Positions 1 to 6,962 of a stretch of 64,000 bases of DNA are shown here, in pieces. The notes beneath the pieces were generated by a model that ran no database searches, was not told the origin of the DNA, and saw nothing but the letters and a program-made list of their open reading frames with translations. This stretch comes from JAWLHK01 sp041690355 [NCBI: bacterium]. Lineage in GTDB: Bacteria; J088; JAWLBW01. The stretch spans positions 124,001-188,000 of the forward strand of contig JAWLHK010000004.1 of assembly GCA_041690355.1 (NCBI GenBank). The letters run 5' to 3'. Both the position numbers and the translations under genes were made by a program. Positions within the stretch are counted from its first letter, which is position 1; each line of letters begins with the position of its first letter.

Positions 1-210
1 GGATCGCTCGCCGACCTGCCCGAGATCGCCGTCCCCGAGAATGGCATCGACGCCGACGCCCCGGCCGCCTTCAGCCTGTATGAAGAGGTGATCGTGCGCG
101 GCAAGCTCGAGACCGCCGGACATGGCAACCTCTGGGCCAGCGATACGGCCATCGAACAGGCGGGCCCCTTTCTCGCACATGGGATCATCCTCCCCCCGGT
201 GGTTCCGTGA
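1..210 (+). CDS. C-terminal fragment of an unrecognised protein
   Basis: The first reading frame is open from the window edge to a TGA at 208-210, giving 69 residues and no start, so the gene begins outside the window. The visible tail ends in HGIILPPVVP and contains SLYEEVIVRGKLE. I do not recognise the family. The stop codon overlaps the GTG start of the next gene in a GTGA arrangement, so the two are probably co-transcribed and translationally coupled. The high third-position GC and the coupling support real coding. Confidence 0.6.
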   Translation, partial: GSLADLPEIAVPENGIDADAPAAFSLYEEVIVRGKLETAGHGNLWASDTAIEQAGPFLAHGIILPPVVP

Positions 211-1280
211 GCGTCGAGCGGCGGCGCGGGTTCTGCGCGGCGGCCCTTGCACTGCTCCTGCTCCCGGCGGGCGCATGCAGCGGTGCACAGCCGCCCGCGA
301 AGGACGCGGAAGAGAAGCCGCTGCGCTTTGCCTATCCGCTCGACGACACGCTGCGGCTCAACCAGATTCGCATGAAGGGGACGCACAACAGCTATCACAT
401 CGCCCCCGACCCGAAGCAGCTCGACGAATGGGACTACACGCACCTGCCGCTGGATAAGCAGCTTGGGGAGCAGGGGGTGCGCCAGTTTGAACTCGATATC
501 CACTTCGACAGCGAGGCAGAGCGGTTTCTGGTTCATCACCTCCCGCTCGACAACGCGACTACCTGCGCGCTTTTCACCGACTGCCTGACCGTCATTCGCA
601 CCTGGTCTGACGCGCATCGCGGACACCACCCGATTTTCGTCTTCATCGAGCCCAAGGACGACGTCGATCCGCAGCTCGACAAGATTGCCGGCCGCTATGA
701 CCATCTCGAAGCCGAAATCCTCTCCATCTGGCCGCGCGAGCGCATCCTGACCCCCGACACCGTGCGCGGCGAATTTCCCACCCTGGCCGGCGCCATCCAG
801 GCCCGGGGCTGGCCGACGCTCGGCGAAGTGCGGGGGATGGCGGTTTTCGTGCTGCTCGACAGCGATCACGAACCGGGCGCGCACCACTACAACTACACCG
901 GCGGCAACGTCTCGCTCGACGGAAAACTTCTCTTCGCGACGGCCCACGCCGATGATCCCTACGCCGCCATCCTCTCCATCAACAGCTCCCTGCACGACGG
1001 CGACGCTGTCGCCGCGGCGGTCGAAGCCGGGTTCATCGTGCGCACGATGACCGACGACCGGATTGAGGACGGCGTTCCCCTCTCGCACGACCGGATGTCG
1101 GCGGCCATCGGGGGGATGGCGCAGATTCTCAGCAGCGACTTCCCCGTTCCCGGAATCATCGCCGGCTACGGCCTTTCGCTCACCGACGGAACCCCCTCGG
1201 TCTGTCACCCCACCCTTGCACCCGCCGGCTGCACCTCGGCCGACGTCGAGTCCCCCGACCGCCTGCAGCCGCTGCCCTGA
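207..1280 (+). CDS. PI-PLC-like (Ca2+-dependent phosphoinositide phospholipase C family) lipoprotein
   Basis: 357 residues from a GTG start that overlaps the previous stop. A basic and hydrophobic N-terminus ends in a lipobox-like PAGAC at Cys24, so the product is probably a lipoprotein. The motif KGTHNSYH (residues 57-64) followed by QFELDIHFD (93-101) is the start of a PI-PLC X-type TIM barrel as in the calcium-dependent PI-PLC-C1 family. The histidine of THNSYH and the second acidic/His cluster are the expected catalytic and metal-binding positions. FVFIEPKDD (about 146-154) would be a later metal-binding strand. Family knowledge suggests hydrolysis of a phosphodiester in phosphoinositide-like or glycosyl-phosphatidyl substrates, but the substrate here is unknown. 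It is not linked to the lipoproteins downstream, which have their own leader. Confidence 0.75.
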   Translation: MSVERRRGFCAAALALLLLPAGACSGAQPPAKDAEEKPLRFAYPLDDTLRLNQIRMKGTHNSYHIAPDPKQLDEWDYTHLPLDKQLGEQGVRQFELDIHFDSEAERFLVHHLPLDNATTCALFTDCLTVIRTWSDAHRGHHPIFVFIEPKDDVDPQLDKIAGRYDHLEAEILSIWPRERILTPDTVRGEFPTLAGAIQARGWPTLGEVRGMAVFVLLDSDHEPGAHHYNYTGGNVSLDGKLLFATAHADDPYAAILSINSSLHDGDAVAAAVEAGFIVRTMTDDRIEDGVPLSHDRMSAAIGGMAQILSSDFPVPGIIAGYGLSLTDGTPSVCHPTLAPAGCTSADVESPDRLQPLP

Positions 1281-1295
1281 GGCCGGCGGCCCATT

Positions 1296-1402
1296 CCTGA
1301 CTCCTGATGCTTGATTCCTGAGACGCAAGGACCGGGATCACCTGCCCGTGCCCTGAGCTCAACCCCTGTGCTTAACCCCAGCGCCAAGCGCCCAGCGACC
1401 TC
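1296..1402. repeat. Degenerate word-like repeats in intergenic DNA
   Basis: The gap after the PI-PLC gene contains repeated near-copies of CCTGA-type words (TGACTCCTGATGCTTGATTC, 1298-1317) and a GCGCCAAGCGCCCAGCGACC string (1381-1400). The second word recurs near 6735, 8665, 20655 and (inverted) 26630. No gene is seen here. Confidence 0.4.
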
Positions 1403-1462
1403 CTCACTCGCCACCTGTCAAGGGGGTGACCGCTCGCTTACCGAGCGCCCCCCTTGCGACCC

Positions 1463-1540
1463 TTTACACGTCCTAACCTGAAGTCAGTACCGGACTGCGC
1501 GACCTTGCGGTCCACTACCCAAAAGGAGAGGACGAAGATC
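1463..1540 (+). promoter_or_regulatory. Conserved leader with hairpin, copy 1
   Basis: About 80 nt upstream of the first SdrD-B-like lipoprotein are nearly identical to the region upstream of the second one: by eye, eight substitutions and one indel. The block starts with TTTACA (1463-1468) and ends with the ribosome-binding site GGAGAGG (1525-1531). It contains a 7-bp stem, GGACTGC (1492-1498) with GCGGTCC (1507-1513), over an 8-nt loop. The T-G wobble at 1496/1509 is a C-G pair in copy 2, so pairing is kept despite the change. A good -10 at the right distance from TTTACA is not obvious, so the start of transcription is unresolved. Confidence 0.55.
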
Positions 1541-2749
1541 ATGAATAAACTCGTAAGCGGCGGGCTCGTACTCGGGCTCGCGTTCACCCTGGGCGCTTGC
1601 GGCGGGCCGACCAACGGCAAGGGGACGATGGGCTCCGACGGCCGCAACAGCTTCTCGACCGCAGACCACGAGGAGCCGAGCATTCTCTCGGGCACGGTCT
1701 GTATCGAGGGGACGAAGCGCTACGATCCATCCCTCGGCGAAGCCGGAGACAACGAGCTGGAAGGCGTGGCCGGCATTCTCATCGAACTCTACGACGATGA
1801 AGAAAACCTGCTCGATACGACCTTCACCGACAGCGAAGGTCATTACCAGTTCTGCGGCCTTGACGAGGGGGACTACGTCGTCGTCGAGGTGCTTCCCGAC
1901 GCCACCGAGAACACCATCTGGATTCCGATCGGCGACACGGCAAAGGATGCCACCGTCGAGTTCGATGAGGAATTCTCGGGGACTTCGGTCAAGTACGAAG
2001 GCAACGAAATCAATGAGGAATTCGACCTCGATCCGGGCGAAATCCACGAGCTCGAGTTCGATCTTGAAGACTATCCCGGTCTCATCCGCGTCGAGGTCAA
2101 GTCGGCCACGACCGTCGTCGGCCTCGACATCGACTGCCCCGGGAGCGGCGACAGCGTCACCGGCGGCGTCGACGGACAGGGCACGGCCGAAATCCACATC
2201 GAGACCGAGTGCGAAACGGTCGAAATCACGTCATCGAAAGGGATCTCATATATCGAGCTCTTCTTCGGCGAGATTGGCGAAAACGTCACCGTCGATTTCC
2301 GCAACGTCTGCGTCGAACCCGAAGGCGATGACTACCGCGGCGAGCCCAAGGGCGCTCTGCTCGACATGATCTTTGCGGCCCTTGAAGGCACGGGCATCTT
2401 CAGCCACCCGCTGATCGTGGAGGTCTTCGGCGGCGAGATCGAAGACATCGTCGACCTGCGCGACTTCCTGGCCATGGACGATACCGACGACCTCGTCGCC
2501 ATCGCCCAGCTGGTCGTGAACCTGGCGGCCAATCTCGCCCTGGGCGAACTGGACGAGGACGACCTCGTCTACATTCCGCTCGTGATGGACTTCTTCGAGC
2601 TGGGCTATCTGTTGGACCTGGCGGTTCTGGAGCTCGCCGACTTCGACGAATTTTCGTCGGAAGAGCTGGGGCTCATCCGCGAGACCCTCGAAGTGATCTG
2701 GGTTCTGCAGGACGAACCCTGCGAACCCATCTACCCGAGCGCCGGCTGA
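1541..2749 (+). CDS. SdrD-B-like domain lipoprotein, tandem paralogue 1
   Basis: 402 residues from ATG 1541, chosen because GGAGAGG lies 9 nt upstream and a signal peptide follows directly. The lipobox LGAC puts the lipidated Cys at 20. Residues about 50-125 form an SdrD-B/Cna-B-like beta-sandwich (GTKRYDPSLGEA, then GILIELYDDEE, then TDSEGHYQFCGLDEGDY). A unique acidic middle segment (about 130-250) has no counterpart in the neighbour. Residues 255-397 form a mostly helical domain shared with the neighbour (DYRGEPKGALLDMIFAALEG, later IWVLQDEPC). The protein is very acidic. A structural or surface role on the outer membrane is inferred. The helical domain is not one I can name. Confidence 0.8.
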   Translation: MNKLVSGGLVLGLAFTLGACGGPTNGKGTMGSDGRNSFSTADHEEPSILSGTVCIEGTKRYDPSLGEAGDNELEGVAGILIELYDDEENLLDTTFTDSEGHYQFCGLDEGDYVVVEVLPDATENTIWIPIGDTAKDATVEFDEEFSGTSVKYEGNEINEEFDLDPGEIHELEFDLEDYPGLIRVEVKSATTVVGLDIDCPGSGDSVTGGVDGQGTAEIHIETECETVEITSSKGISYIELFFGEIGENVTVDFRNVCVEPEGDDYRGEPKGALLDMIFAALEGTGIFSHPLIVEVFGGEIEDIVDLRDFLAMDDTDDLVAIAQLVVNLAANLALGELDEDDLVYIPLVMDFFELGYLLDLAVLELADFDEFSSEELGLIRETLEVIWVLQDEPCEPIYPSAG

Positions 2750-2770
2750 TCCGTTTCCCGACACCACGCA

Positions 2771-2796
2771 AAGCGGAGGGCGAAAGCCCTCCGCTT
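2771..2796 (+). terminator. Hairpin terminator, copy 1
   Basis: An 11-bp perfect stem AAGCGGAGGGC/GCCCTCCGCTT closes a GAAA tetraloop 21 nt after the stop. It is followed by CCTT rather than a clean T run. The same stem-loop recurs after the paralogue. Confidence 0.7.
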
Positions 2797-2865
2797 CCTT
2801 CGCGCAACTTGAGGTTCTTGTCAAGAGTGTAACCGGCCACCCATTGCTCGATTACCGATCAGGTC

Positions 2866-2942
2866 TTTACACACCCTAGCCTGAGGTCAGTAACGGACCG
2901 CGCGTCCTTGCGGTCCACTACCCAAAGGAGAGGACGAAGACC
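2866..2942 (+). promoter_or_regulatory. Conserved leader with hairpin, copy 2
   Basis: Second copy of the duplicated leader. It has TTTACA at 2866-2871, a perfect 7-bp stem GGACCGC (2895-2901) with GCGGTCC (2910-2916) over an 8-nt loop, then a GGAGAGG site just upstream of ATG 2943. Because it lies behind a terminator hairpin, the second lipoprotein probably has its own transcription start. A similar control for both paralogues is inferred. Confidence 0.55.
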
Positions 2943-4259
2943 ATGAAGAAACTCGTAACCGGTGGGCTCGCGCTCGGGCTCGCCTTTACCCTGGGCGCCT
3001 GCGGGGGCCCGGCCAACGACAAGGGAACGGCAGGCTCCGACGGCCGTGGCGATTACTCGGCCGCCAGCAGCCACAACCGCCCCATCACCGGCGCCATCTT
3101 CACGACTGACGAAAACGGCGACGCCGTCAACAAGAATCACTACGAAGAAAAAGAAGACGTCTACTTGAACGGTGGTCCGCGCAAGGAAGGCGCCGCGGGC
3201 CTGCCCGATGGCGACTACTACTATCAGATCACCGACCCGGGCTGTAAGGAGCTGCTTGCCGGTCCCGGGGCCGATTCGCCCTACAACACCAGCGCCAAGA
3301 TCATCACCGTCGTGGACGGCGAATTCACCGACCTCATGCAGCTGGCTCCGTTCGCCGATACGCCGAACAATGGCGGCGTCTACAAGGTCATGGTGACGCC
3401 GGTCGACAAATGGGTTGACCCTGCCGAAGGCTGTTTCGGTTTCGAACCCCGTTTCTCGAAGTTCGACGTCTTCAAGGTCGACGGTGAAAGGCCCGAGCCG
3501 CCCGAAGACACCTATTGCATCTCGGGAACCAAGCGCTATGACCCGTCGCTCGGCGAAGCCGCCGACGAAGACCTCGACGGCCTCGGCGGCATTCTCATCG
3601 AACTCTATGACGATGAGGAAGACCTGATCGAAAGTACGTACACCGACAGCGACGGCGAGTACGAATTCTGCGGACTCGAGAACGGCGATTACAAGGTGGT
3701 CGAACGGCTGCCCGACGGCAACGGCGTGCTCTGGTTTGCCGTCGGCCCCGACGACTACGAGGTCATCGTCGACGACGAAGACGTTGAAGACCGCGACTTC
3801 CGCAACGTCTGCTTCCTGAAGGAGGGTGAAGACTTCCGCGGCGAGCCGAAGGGTGTCGTTCTCGACCTGATCTTCGCCGCCCTCGAAGGGTCGGGGCTGT
3901 TCTCGCACCCGCTCATCGTGGCGGCCTTCGGCGGCGAGATCGAAACGATCGTCGACCTGCGCGACTTCCTGGCGCTGGACGACTCGAACCTGCGGGTGGC
4001 CATCGCGCAGCTCGTCGTGAACCTGGCGGCCAACATCGCCCTGGGTAACCTCGACGCAGACCTGCGCGTGCTGGCCGGCACCGACCTTGGCGACATTGCC
4101 CGGCTGGGCGATCTCTTCGATGACCTCGCCGCAGAGCTCGCCGGGCATGCGGAACTGTCGACGGACCGCTTGAACGCGATCCGGGCGATTCTGCACTCGA
4201 TCTGGGTCCTTCAGGACGAACCCTGCACGCCGCACTACAACGGCGGAGAAGAAACCTGA
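2943..4259 (+). CDS. SdrD-B-like domain lipoprotein, tandem paralogue 2
   Basis: 438 residues with signal peptide and lipobox LGAC (Cys20), nearly identical to the neighbour over the first 30 residues. It has an extra N-terminal module (about 46-185: EDVYLNGGPRKEG, GLPDGDYYYQITDPG, NNGGVYKVMVTPVD) that resembles segments I recall ahead of SdrD-B domains in other secreted bacterial proteins. The SdrD-B-like domain is at about 190-270 (GTKRYDPSLGEAADEDLDG). The shared helical domain is at about 285-432, ending IWVLQDEPC. It lacks the neighbour's unique middle segment. The pair therefore shows exchange of modules between a constant signal peptide and a constant tail. Function is unknown; an outer-membrane surface protein is likely. 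Confidence 0.8.
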   Translation: MKKLVTGGLALGLAFTLGACGGPANDKGTAGSDGRGDYSAASSHNRPITGAIFTTDENGDAVNKNHYEEKEDVYLNGGPRKEGAAGLPDGDYYYQITDPGCKELLAGPGADSPYNTSAKIITVVDGEFTDLMQLAPFADTPNNGGVYKVMVTPVDKWVDPAEGCFGFEPRFSKFDVFKVDGERPEPPEDTYCISGTKRYDPSLGEAADEDLDGLGGILIELYDDEEDLIESTYTDSDGEYEFCGLENGDYKVVERLPDGNGVLWFAVGPDDYEVIVDDEDVEDRDFRNVCFLKEGEDFRGEPKGVVLDLIFAALEGSGLFSHPLIVAAFGGEIETIVDLRDFLALDDSNLRVAIAQLVVNLAANIALGNLDADLRVLAGTDLGDIARLGDLFDDLAAELAGHAELSTDRLNAIRAILHSIWVLQDEPCTPHYNGGEET

Positions 4260-4281
4260 GCCGTTTCCCGACGGCGCACGC

Positions 4282-4312
4282 GAGCGGAGGGCGAAAGCCC
4301 TCCGCTCTTTTT
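4282..4312 (+). terminator. Intrinsic terminator, copy 2
   Basis: Perfect 11-bp stem GAGCGGAGGGC/GCCCTCCGCTC with a GAAA loop, followed directly by TTTTT. It ends the second lipoprotein transcript. It matches the hairpin after the first paralogue, so the terminator was part of the duplicated unit. Confidence 0.9.
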
Positions 4313-4412
4313 CGTTGTGCGGGCCGGTTCGGCTTCCTCTGCACCCCCCGGAACGATCTGCTAAACTGAACGCTTACGCAGTCATGGGCAGCGGAATAGT
4401 GGCACGGATATC

Positions 4413-5225
4413 ATGGCGGAACAGAACGATACGATAGCCTTTCTCGGCGGGGGCAACATGGCCGAGGCCCTCCTGAGGGGGCTTCTTGCCGGCGGCAGCG
4501 CGCAGGCGCAGTCGATTACGGTGTCTGACGTCAGCGAAGACCGCCTGCGCCACCTTGCCGCCACCTACGGCGTGCGCACGGCCGGGCGCAATGCCGAGGC
4601 CGCCGCCGCGGGGCAGACCCTCGTCGTCGCCGTGAAGCCCGGGCTGGTCGGCCCCGTCCTTTCGGAATGCGGCGATCTGACCGGCAAGCTGGTCGTCAGC
4701 ATCGCCGCCGGGGTTTCCATGGCCGCCCTTGGCGCTGCCGCCGCGGGCGCCCACGTCGTACGCGTCATGCCCAACACACCGTCGCTGGTCGGCGCCGGCA
4801 TGAGCGTCTTTTTCGCGGCCCCCGAAGTTCCCCCTGCCGCCCGGGAGCGCACCCGCGATCTGCTGGGCGCCGTCGGGCGCGTGGCCGAGGTGCCCCAGGA
4901 GAGCCTGCTCGACGCCGTCACCGGGCTTTCGGGGAGCGGCCCCGCCTATGTCTTTCTCTTTCTCGAGGCACTGGCCGACGGCGGCGTGCGCATGGGCCTC
5001 CCCCGGCCGCTCGCCCGCGAACTGGCGGCGCAGACGGTCTTCGGCGCCGCGAAGCTGGCCCTCGAGACGGGCACGCATCCGGGGGAACTCAAGGATCAGG
5101 TCACAAGCCCCGGGGGAACCACGATTGCGGGCATCGCGGCGCTCGAGGCGGCGGGTTTCCGCAGCGCCGTGCTCGAAGCCGTGGCGGCCGCCACCCGCCG
5201 ATCCAGGGAGTTGGGGAATTCATGA
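4413..5225 (+). CDS. proC: Pyrroline-5-carboxylate reductase
   Basis: 270 residues, the usual family length. It catalyses the last step of proline synthesis, the NAD(P)H-dependent reduction of pyrroline-5-carboxylate. The N-terminal dinucleotide fold shows FLGGGNMAEA (10-19). The dimerisation domain shows GLSGSGPAYVF (about 170-180) and SPGGTTIAG (about 232-240), both family signatures. A -10-like TAAACT with an upstream TG lies at 4362-4367, giving a leader of about 39 nt. The stop overlaps the start of yggT by ATGA, so proC leads a proC-yggT-divIVA operon, an order I recall from other deltaproteobacteria-like genomes. Confidence 0.95.
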   Translation: MAEQNDTIAFLGGGNMAEALLRGLLAGGSAQAQSITVSDVSEDRLRHLAATYGVRTAGRNAEAAAAGQTLVVAVKPGLVGPVLSECGDLTGKLVVSIAAGVSMAALGAAAAGAHVVRVMPNTPSLVGAGMSVFFAAPEVPPAARERTRDLLGAVGRVAEVPQESLLDAVTGLSGSGPAYVFLFLEALADGGVRMGLPRPLARELAAQTVFGAAKLALETGTHPGELKDQVTSPGGTTIAGIAALEAAGFRSAVLEAVAAATRRSRELGNS

Positions 5226-5785
5226 TCGAGGTCATCCGCGCCCTCGTTTTTCTGCTGGATATCTATCAGCTGCTGATCCTCATCGTCGTCCTGATGAGCT
5301 GGATCAATCCCGACCCCTACAATCCGATCGTCCGTTTTCTGCGTCAGGCGACCGATCCGGTCCTGCTCCCCTTTCGTAAGCTGCTCATGCCGCTGACGAC
5401 GCAGATCCGTATCGATCTGTCGCCGATTCTCGTCTTTCTGCTCATCGGCATGCTCCAGCGCATGCTCATCCGGGTCGCTTACGGCGGCCTGACCCTCGGC
5501 GCCGTGGGCAGCGGGCTGCTCGAGGGGGCGGTCGAGTTCGTCATGGCCGTCCTCATGTTTCTCGTCATCCTCATGGGAGCGCGGGCGATCGTCGAGTTCA
5601 CGAATGCAGACCGGTGGAATCCGATTGTACGCTTCATCGAGACGGTGACCGATCCGGTCGTCTTCCGCTTCCGCAACTTCCGCGGGCGCAGCAGCCGGTA
5701 CAACCTGGCCCCGGTGGCCGCGGGGGCTACCTTTCTGGTAGCCTACTTCGTAGTCAGGACGCTACGCCAGTTGCTCCTCGGGTGA
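5222..5785 (+). CDS. yggT: YggT family membrane protein
   Basis: 187 residues from ATG 5222, overlapping the proC stop by 4 nt. Two tandem YGGT units are visible. Each has a hydrophobic helix, then a W(I/N)P-type turn (SWINPDPYNPIVRFLRQATD in the first, DRWNPIVRFIETVTDPV in the second), then another helix. Proteins of this family are integral inner-membrane proteins of poorly defined role and often sit beside proC and divIVA. The neighbour divIVA starts 3 nt after the stop. Confidence 0.9.
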   Translation: MIEVIRALVFLLDIYQLLILIVVLMSWINPDPYNPIVRFLRQATDPVLLPFRKLLMPLTTQIRIDLSPILVFLLIGMLQRMLIRVAYGGLTLGAVGSGLLEGAVEFVMAVLMFLVILMGARAIVEFTNADRWNPIVRFIETVTDPVVFRFRNFRGRSSRYNLAPVAAGATFLVAYFVVRTLRQLLLG

Positions 5786-5788
5786 CCC

Positions 5789-6292
5789 ATGAAAATCACG
5801 CCGCTCGACATCCAGCAGTACCAGTTCCGCTCCAAGCTGCGCGGGCTCGACCCCGAAGACGTGCGGAGTTTTCTCGAACTCGTGCGCGTCGAGATGGAAG
5901 AGCTCATCCGCGAGAACAACGCCCTCAAGGACGAAGTCAAGCGCACCGTGCAGCGCATGGGCGAGTACCGCGAGCGCGAGCAGATGGTCAAAGACACGCT
6001 GCTCACGGCCCAGAAGATCACCGACGACATGCGCGCGAACGCCCAGAAAGAAGCCGAGACCATCGTGGCCGAGGCCGAGGTGAAGGCCCAGGACATCGTG
6101 CAGCAGGCCACCCAGCGCGCCGCCCGCCTGCATGCCGAAATCCGCGAACTCAAGCGGCAGAAACTGCAGTTCGAAGAGAACCTGCGCGCCATGCTCAACA
6201 CGCATCTGAAGATGCTCGTGCTCGACGAAGAGAAGCAGAGCGACATGTTCGAAGAGAAGGTCGCCTACCTGAGCAAGAAAGAGAAGGCGTAG
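5789..6292 (+). CDS. divIVA: DivIVA domain protein
   Basis: 167 residues. The N-terminus (ITPLDIQQYQFRSKLRGLDP, residues 3-22) is the conserved DivIVA membrane-binding segment. It is followed by the EDVRSFLE helix and a long heptad-rich coiled coil to the end. DivIVA-family proteins assemble on curved membranes and recruit division or growth factors. In Gram-negative bacteria the role is less clear. It follows yggT after only 3 nt and is probably in the same transcript. Lys, Glu and Arg are abundant, as expected for a coiled coil. Confidence 0.9.
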   Translation: MKITPLDIQQYQFRSKLRGLDPEDVRSFLELVRVEMEELIRENNALKDEVKRTVQRMGEYREREQMVKDTLLTAQKITDDMRANAQKEAETIVAEAEVKAQDIVQQATQRAARLHAEIRELKRQKLQFEENLRAMLNTHLKMLVLDEEKQSDMFEEKVAYLSKKEKA

Positions 6293-6294
6293 GC

Positions 6295-6376
6295 CTTCAG
6301 TCTTCAGTCTTCAGGCCTCAGTCTTCAGACGTCAGTCCGTAGTCTCCAGGCTTCAGTCATGCGCCTTCAGTTACCC
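6295..6376. repeat. CTTCAGT word repeats
   Basis: The gap after divIVA is built from about ten degenerate copies of the word (T)CTTCAGT, with variants such as CCTCAGT, CGTCAGT and CTCCAGG. There are no uniform spacers, so this is not a CRISPR array. Confidence 0.6.
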
Positions 6377-6420
6377 CCGATTTTGTTGGCCGACGTCCGG
6401 CGACTGACGTCCGGCGTCCG

Positions 6421-6711
6421 ATGAGCTGGCTGAGCGGAACCGACGGCGATCTCCGCCTGCGCATCCACGCGCAACCCGGGGCGAAACGCTCGCGTATCGC
6501 CGGCGTGCACGGCGACGCCCTGAAAATCCAGATTCACGCGCCGCCGGTGGAAGGGAAGGCGAACGACGAACTGATCCGCTTTCTCGCCGGAATCCTCCGG
6601 TGCAGGCGGAACCAGCTGCGGATCGTCACGGGGGAACTCGGACGCGAGAAAACCGTGGCTCTCGAGGGAATCTCGCACGCCGACGCCCTGGCTGCGCTCA
6701 CGCCCATCTGA
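6421..6711 (+). CDS. DUF167 (YggU-type) protein
   Basis: 96 residues, the typical size of the DUF167/YggU family. Conserved features are LRIHAQPGAKRS (13-24), the segment IQIHAPPVEGKANDELIRFL (36-55) and GELGREKTV near the C-terminus. The family is small, soluble and of unknown function, and is often encoded near proC/yggT as here. It is separated from divIVA by repeat DNA, so co-transcription is possible but not certain. Confidence 0.9.
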   Translation: MSWLSGTDGDLRLRIHAQPGAKRSRIAGVHGDALKIQIHAPPVEGKANDELIRFLAGILRCRRNQLRIVTGELGREKTVALEGISHADALAALTPI

Positions 6712-6730
6712 AGGTTCCCAGAAAGTCCTT

Positions 6731-6945
6731 GCCGCCCAGCGACCAGCGTCCATCTGCTGCGGAAGCAAAGACCAGACATCCCACGCGGAGGCGCGGAGCC
6801 GCGGAGAGGAAAGACCCGGAAGAACCTTTTTCTTTGGGGAGGATCCCGGGCACGGATGGCTGTGTTTTCCGGCATCCCCCAGGAAAATGCCCTTGTTTCT
6901 CTCCGCGACTCCGCGCCTCCGCGTGCCGATCGCTCTTCAGCAGGA
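6731..6945. repeat. Palindromic intergenic element, copy A
   Basis: A non-coding segment between DUF167 and uppP with long inverted arms. A 27-nt arm at 6782-6808 (CACGCGGAGGCGCGGAG...) is the reverse complement of 6899-6925, with one mismatch by eye, and the centre is about 90 nt. The right flank CCGATCGCTCTT and the left flank CAGACATCC are shared with copy B. The word CCCAGCGACCAGCGTCC (6735-6751) also recurs at copy B, but at its other end. Confidence 0.65.
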
Positions 6946-6962
6946 ACCCTGCGCCTGGCCCG

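Noticed and set aside
2859-4235. A 458-codon open frame on the minus strand over the second lipoprotein
   Set aside because: No motif; the coding strand has a signal peptide, an SdrD-B-like domain and a paralogue.
6295-6376. A CRISPR array
   Set aside because: The repeated word is 7 nt, degenerate, and lacks uniform spacers; the same holds for the repeats at 20737-20796. No cas gene is present.
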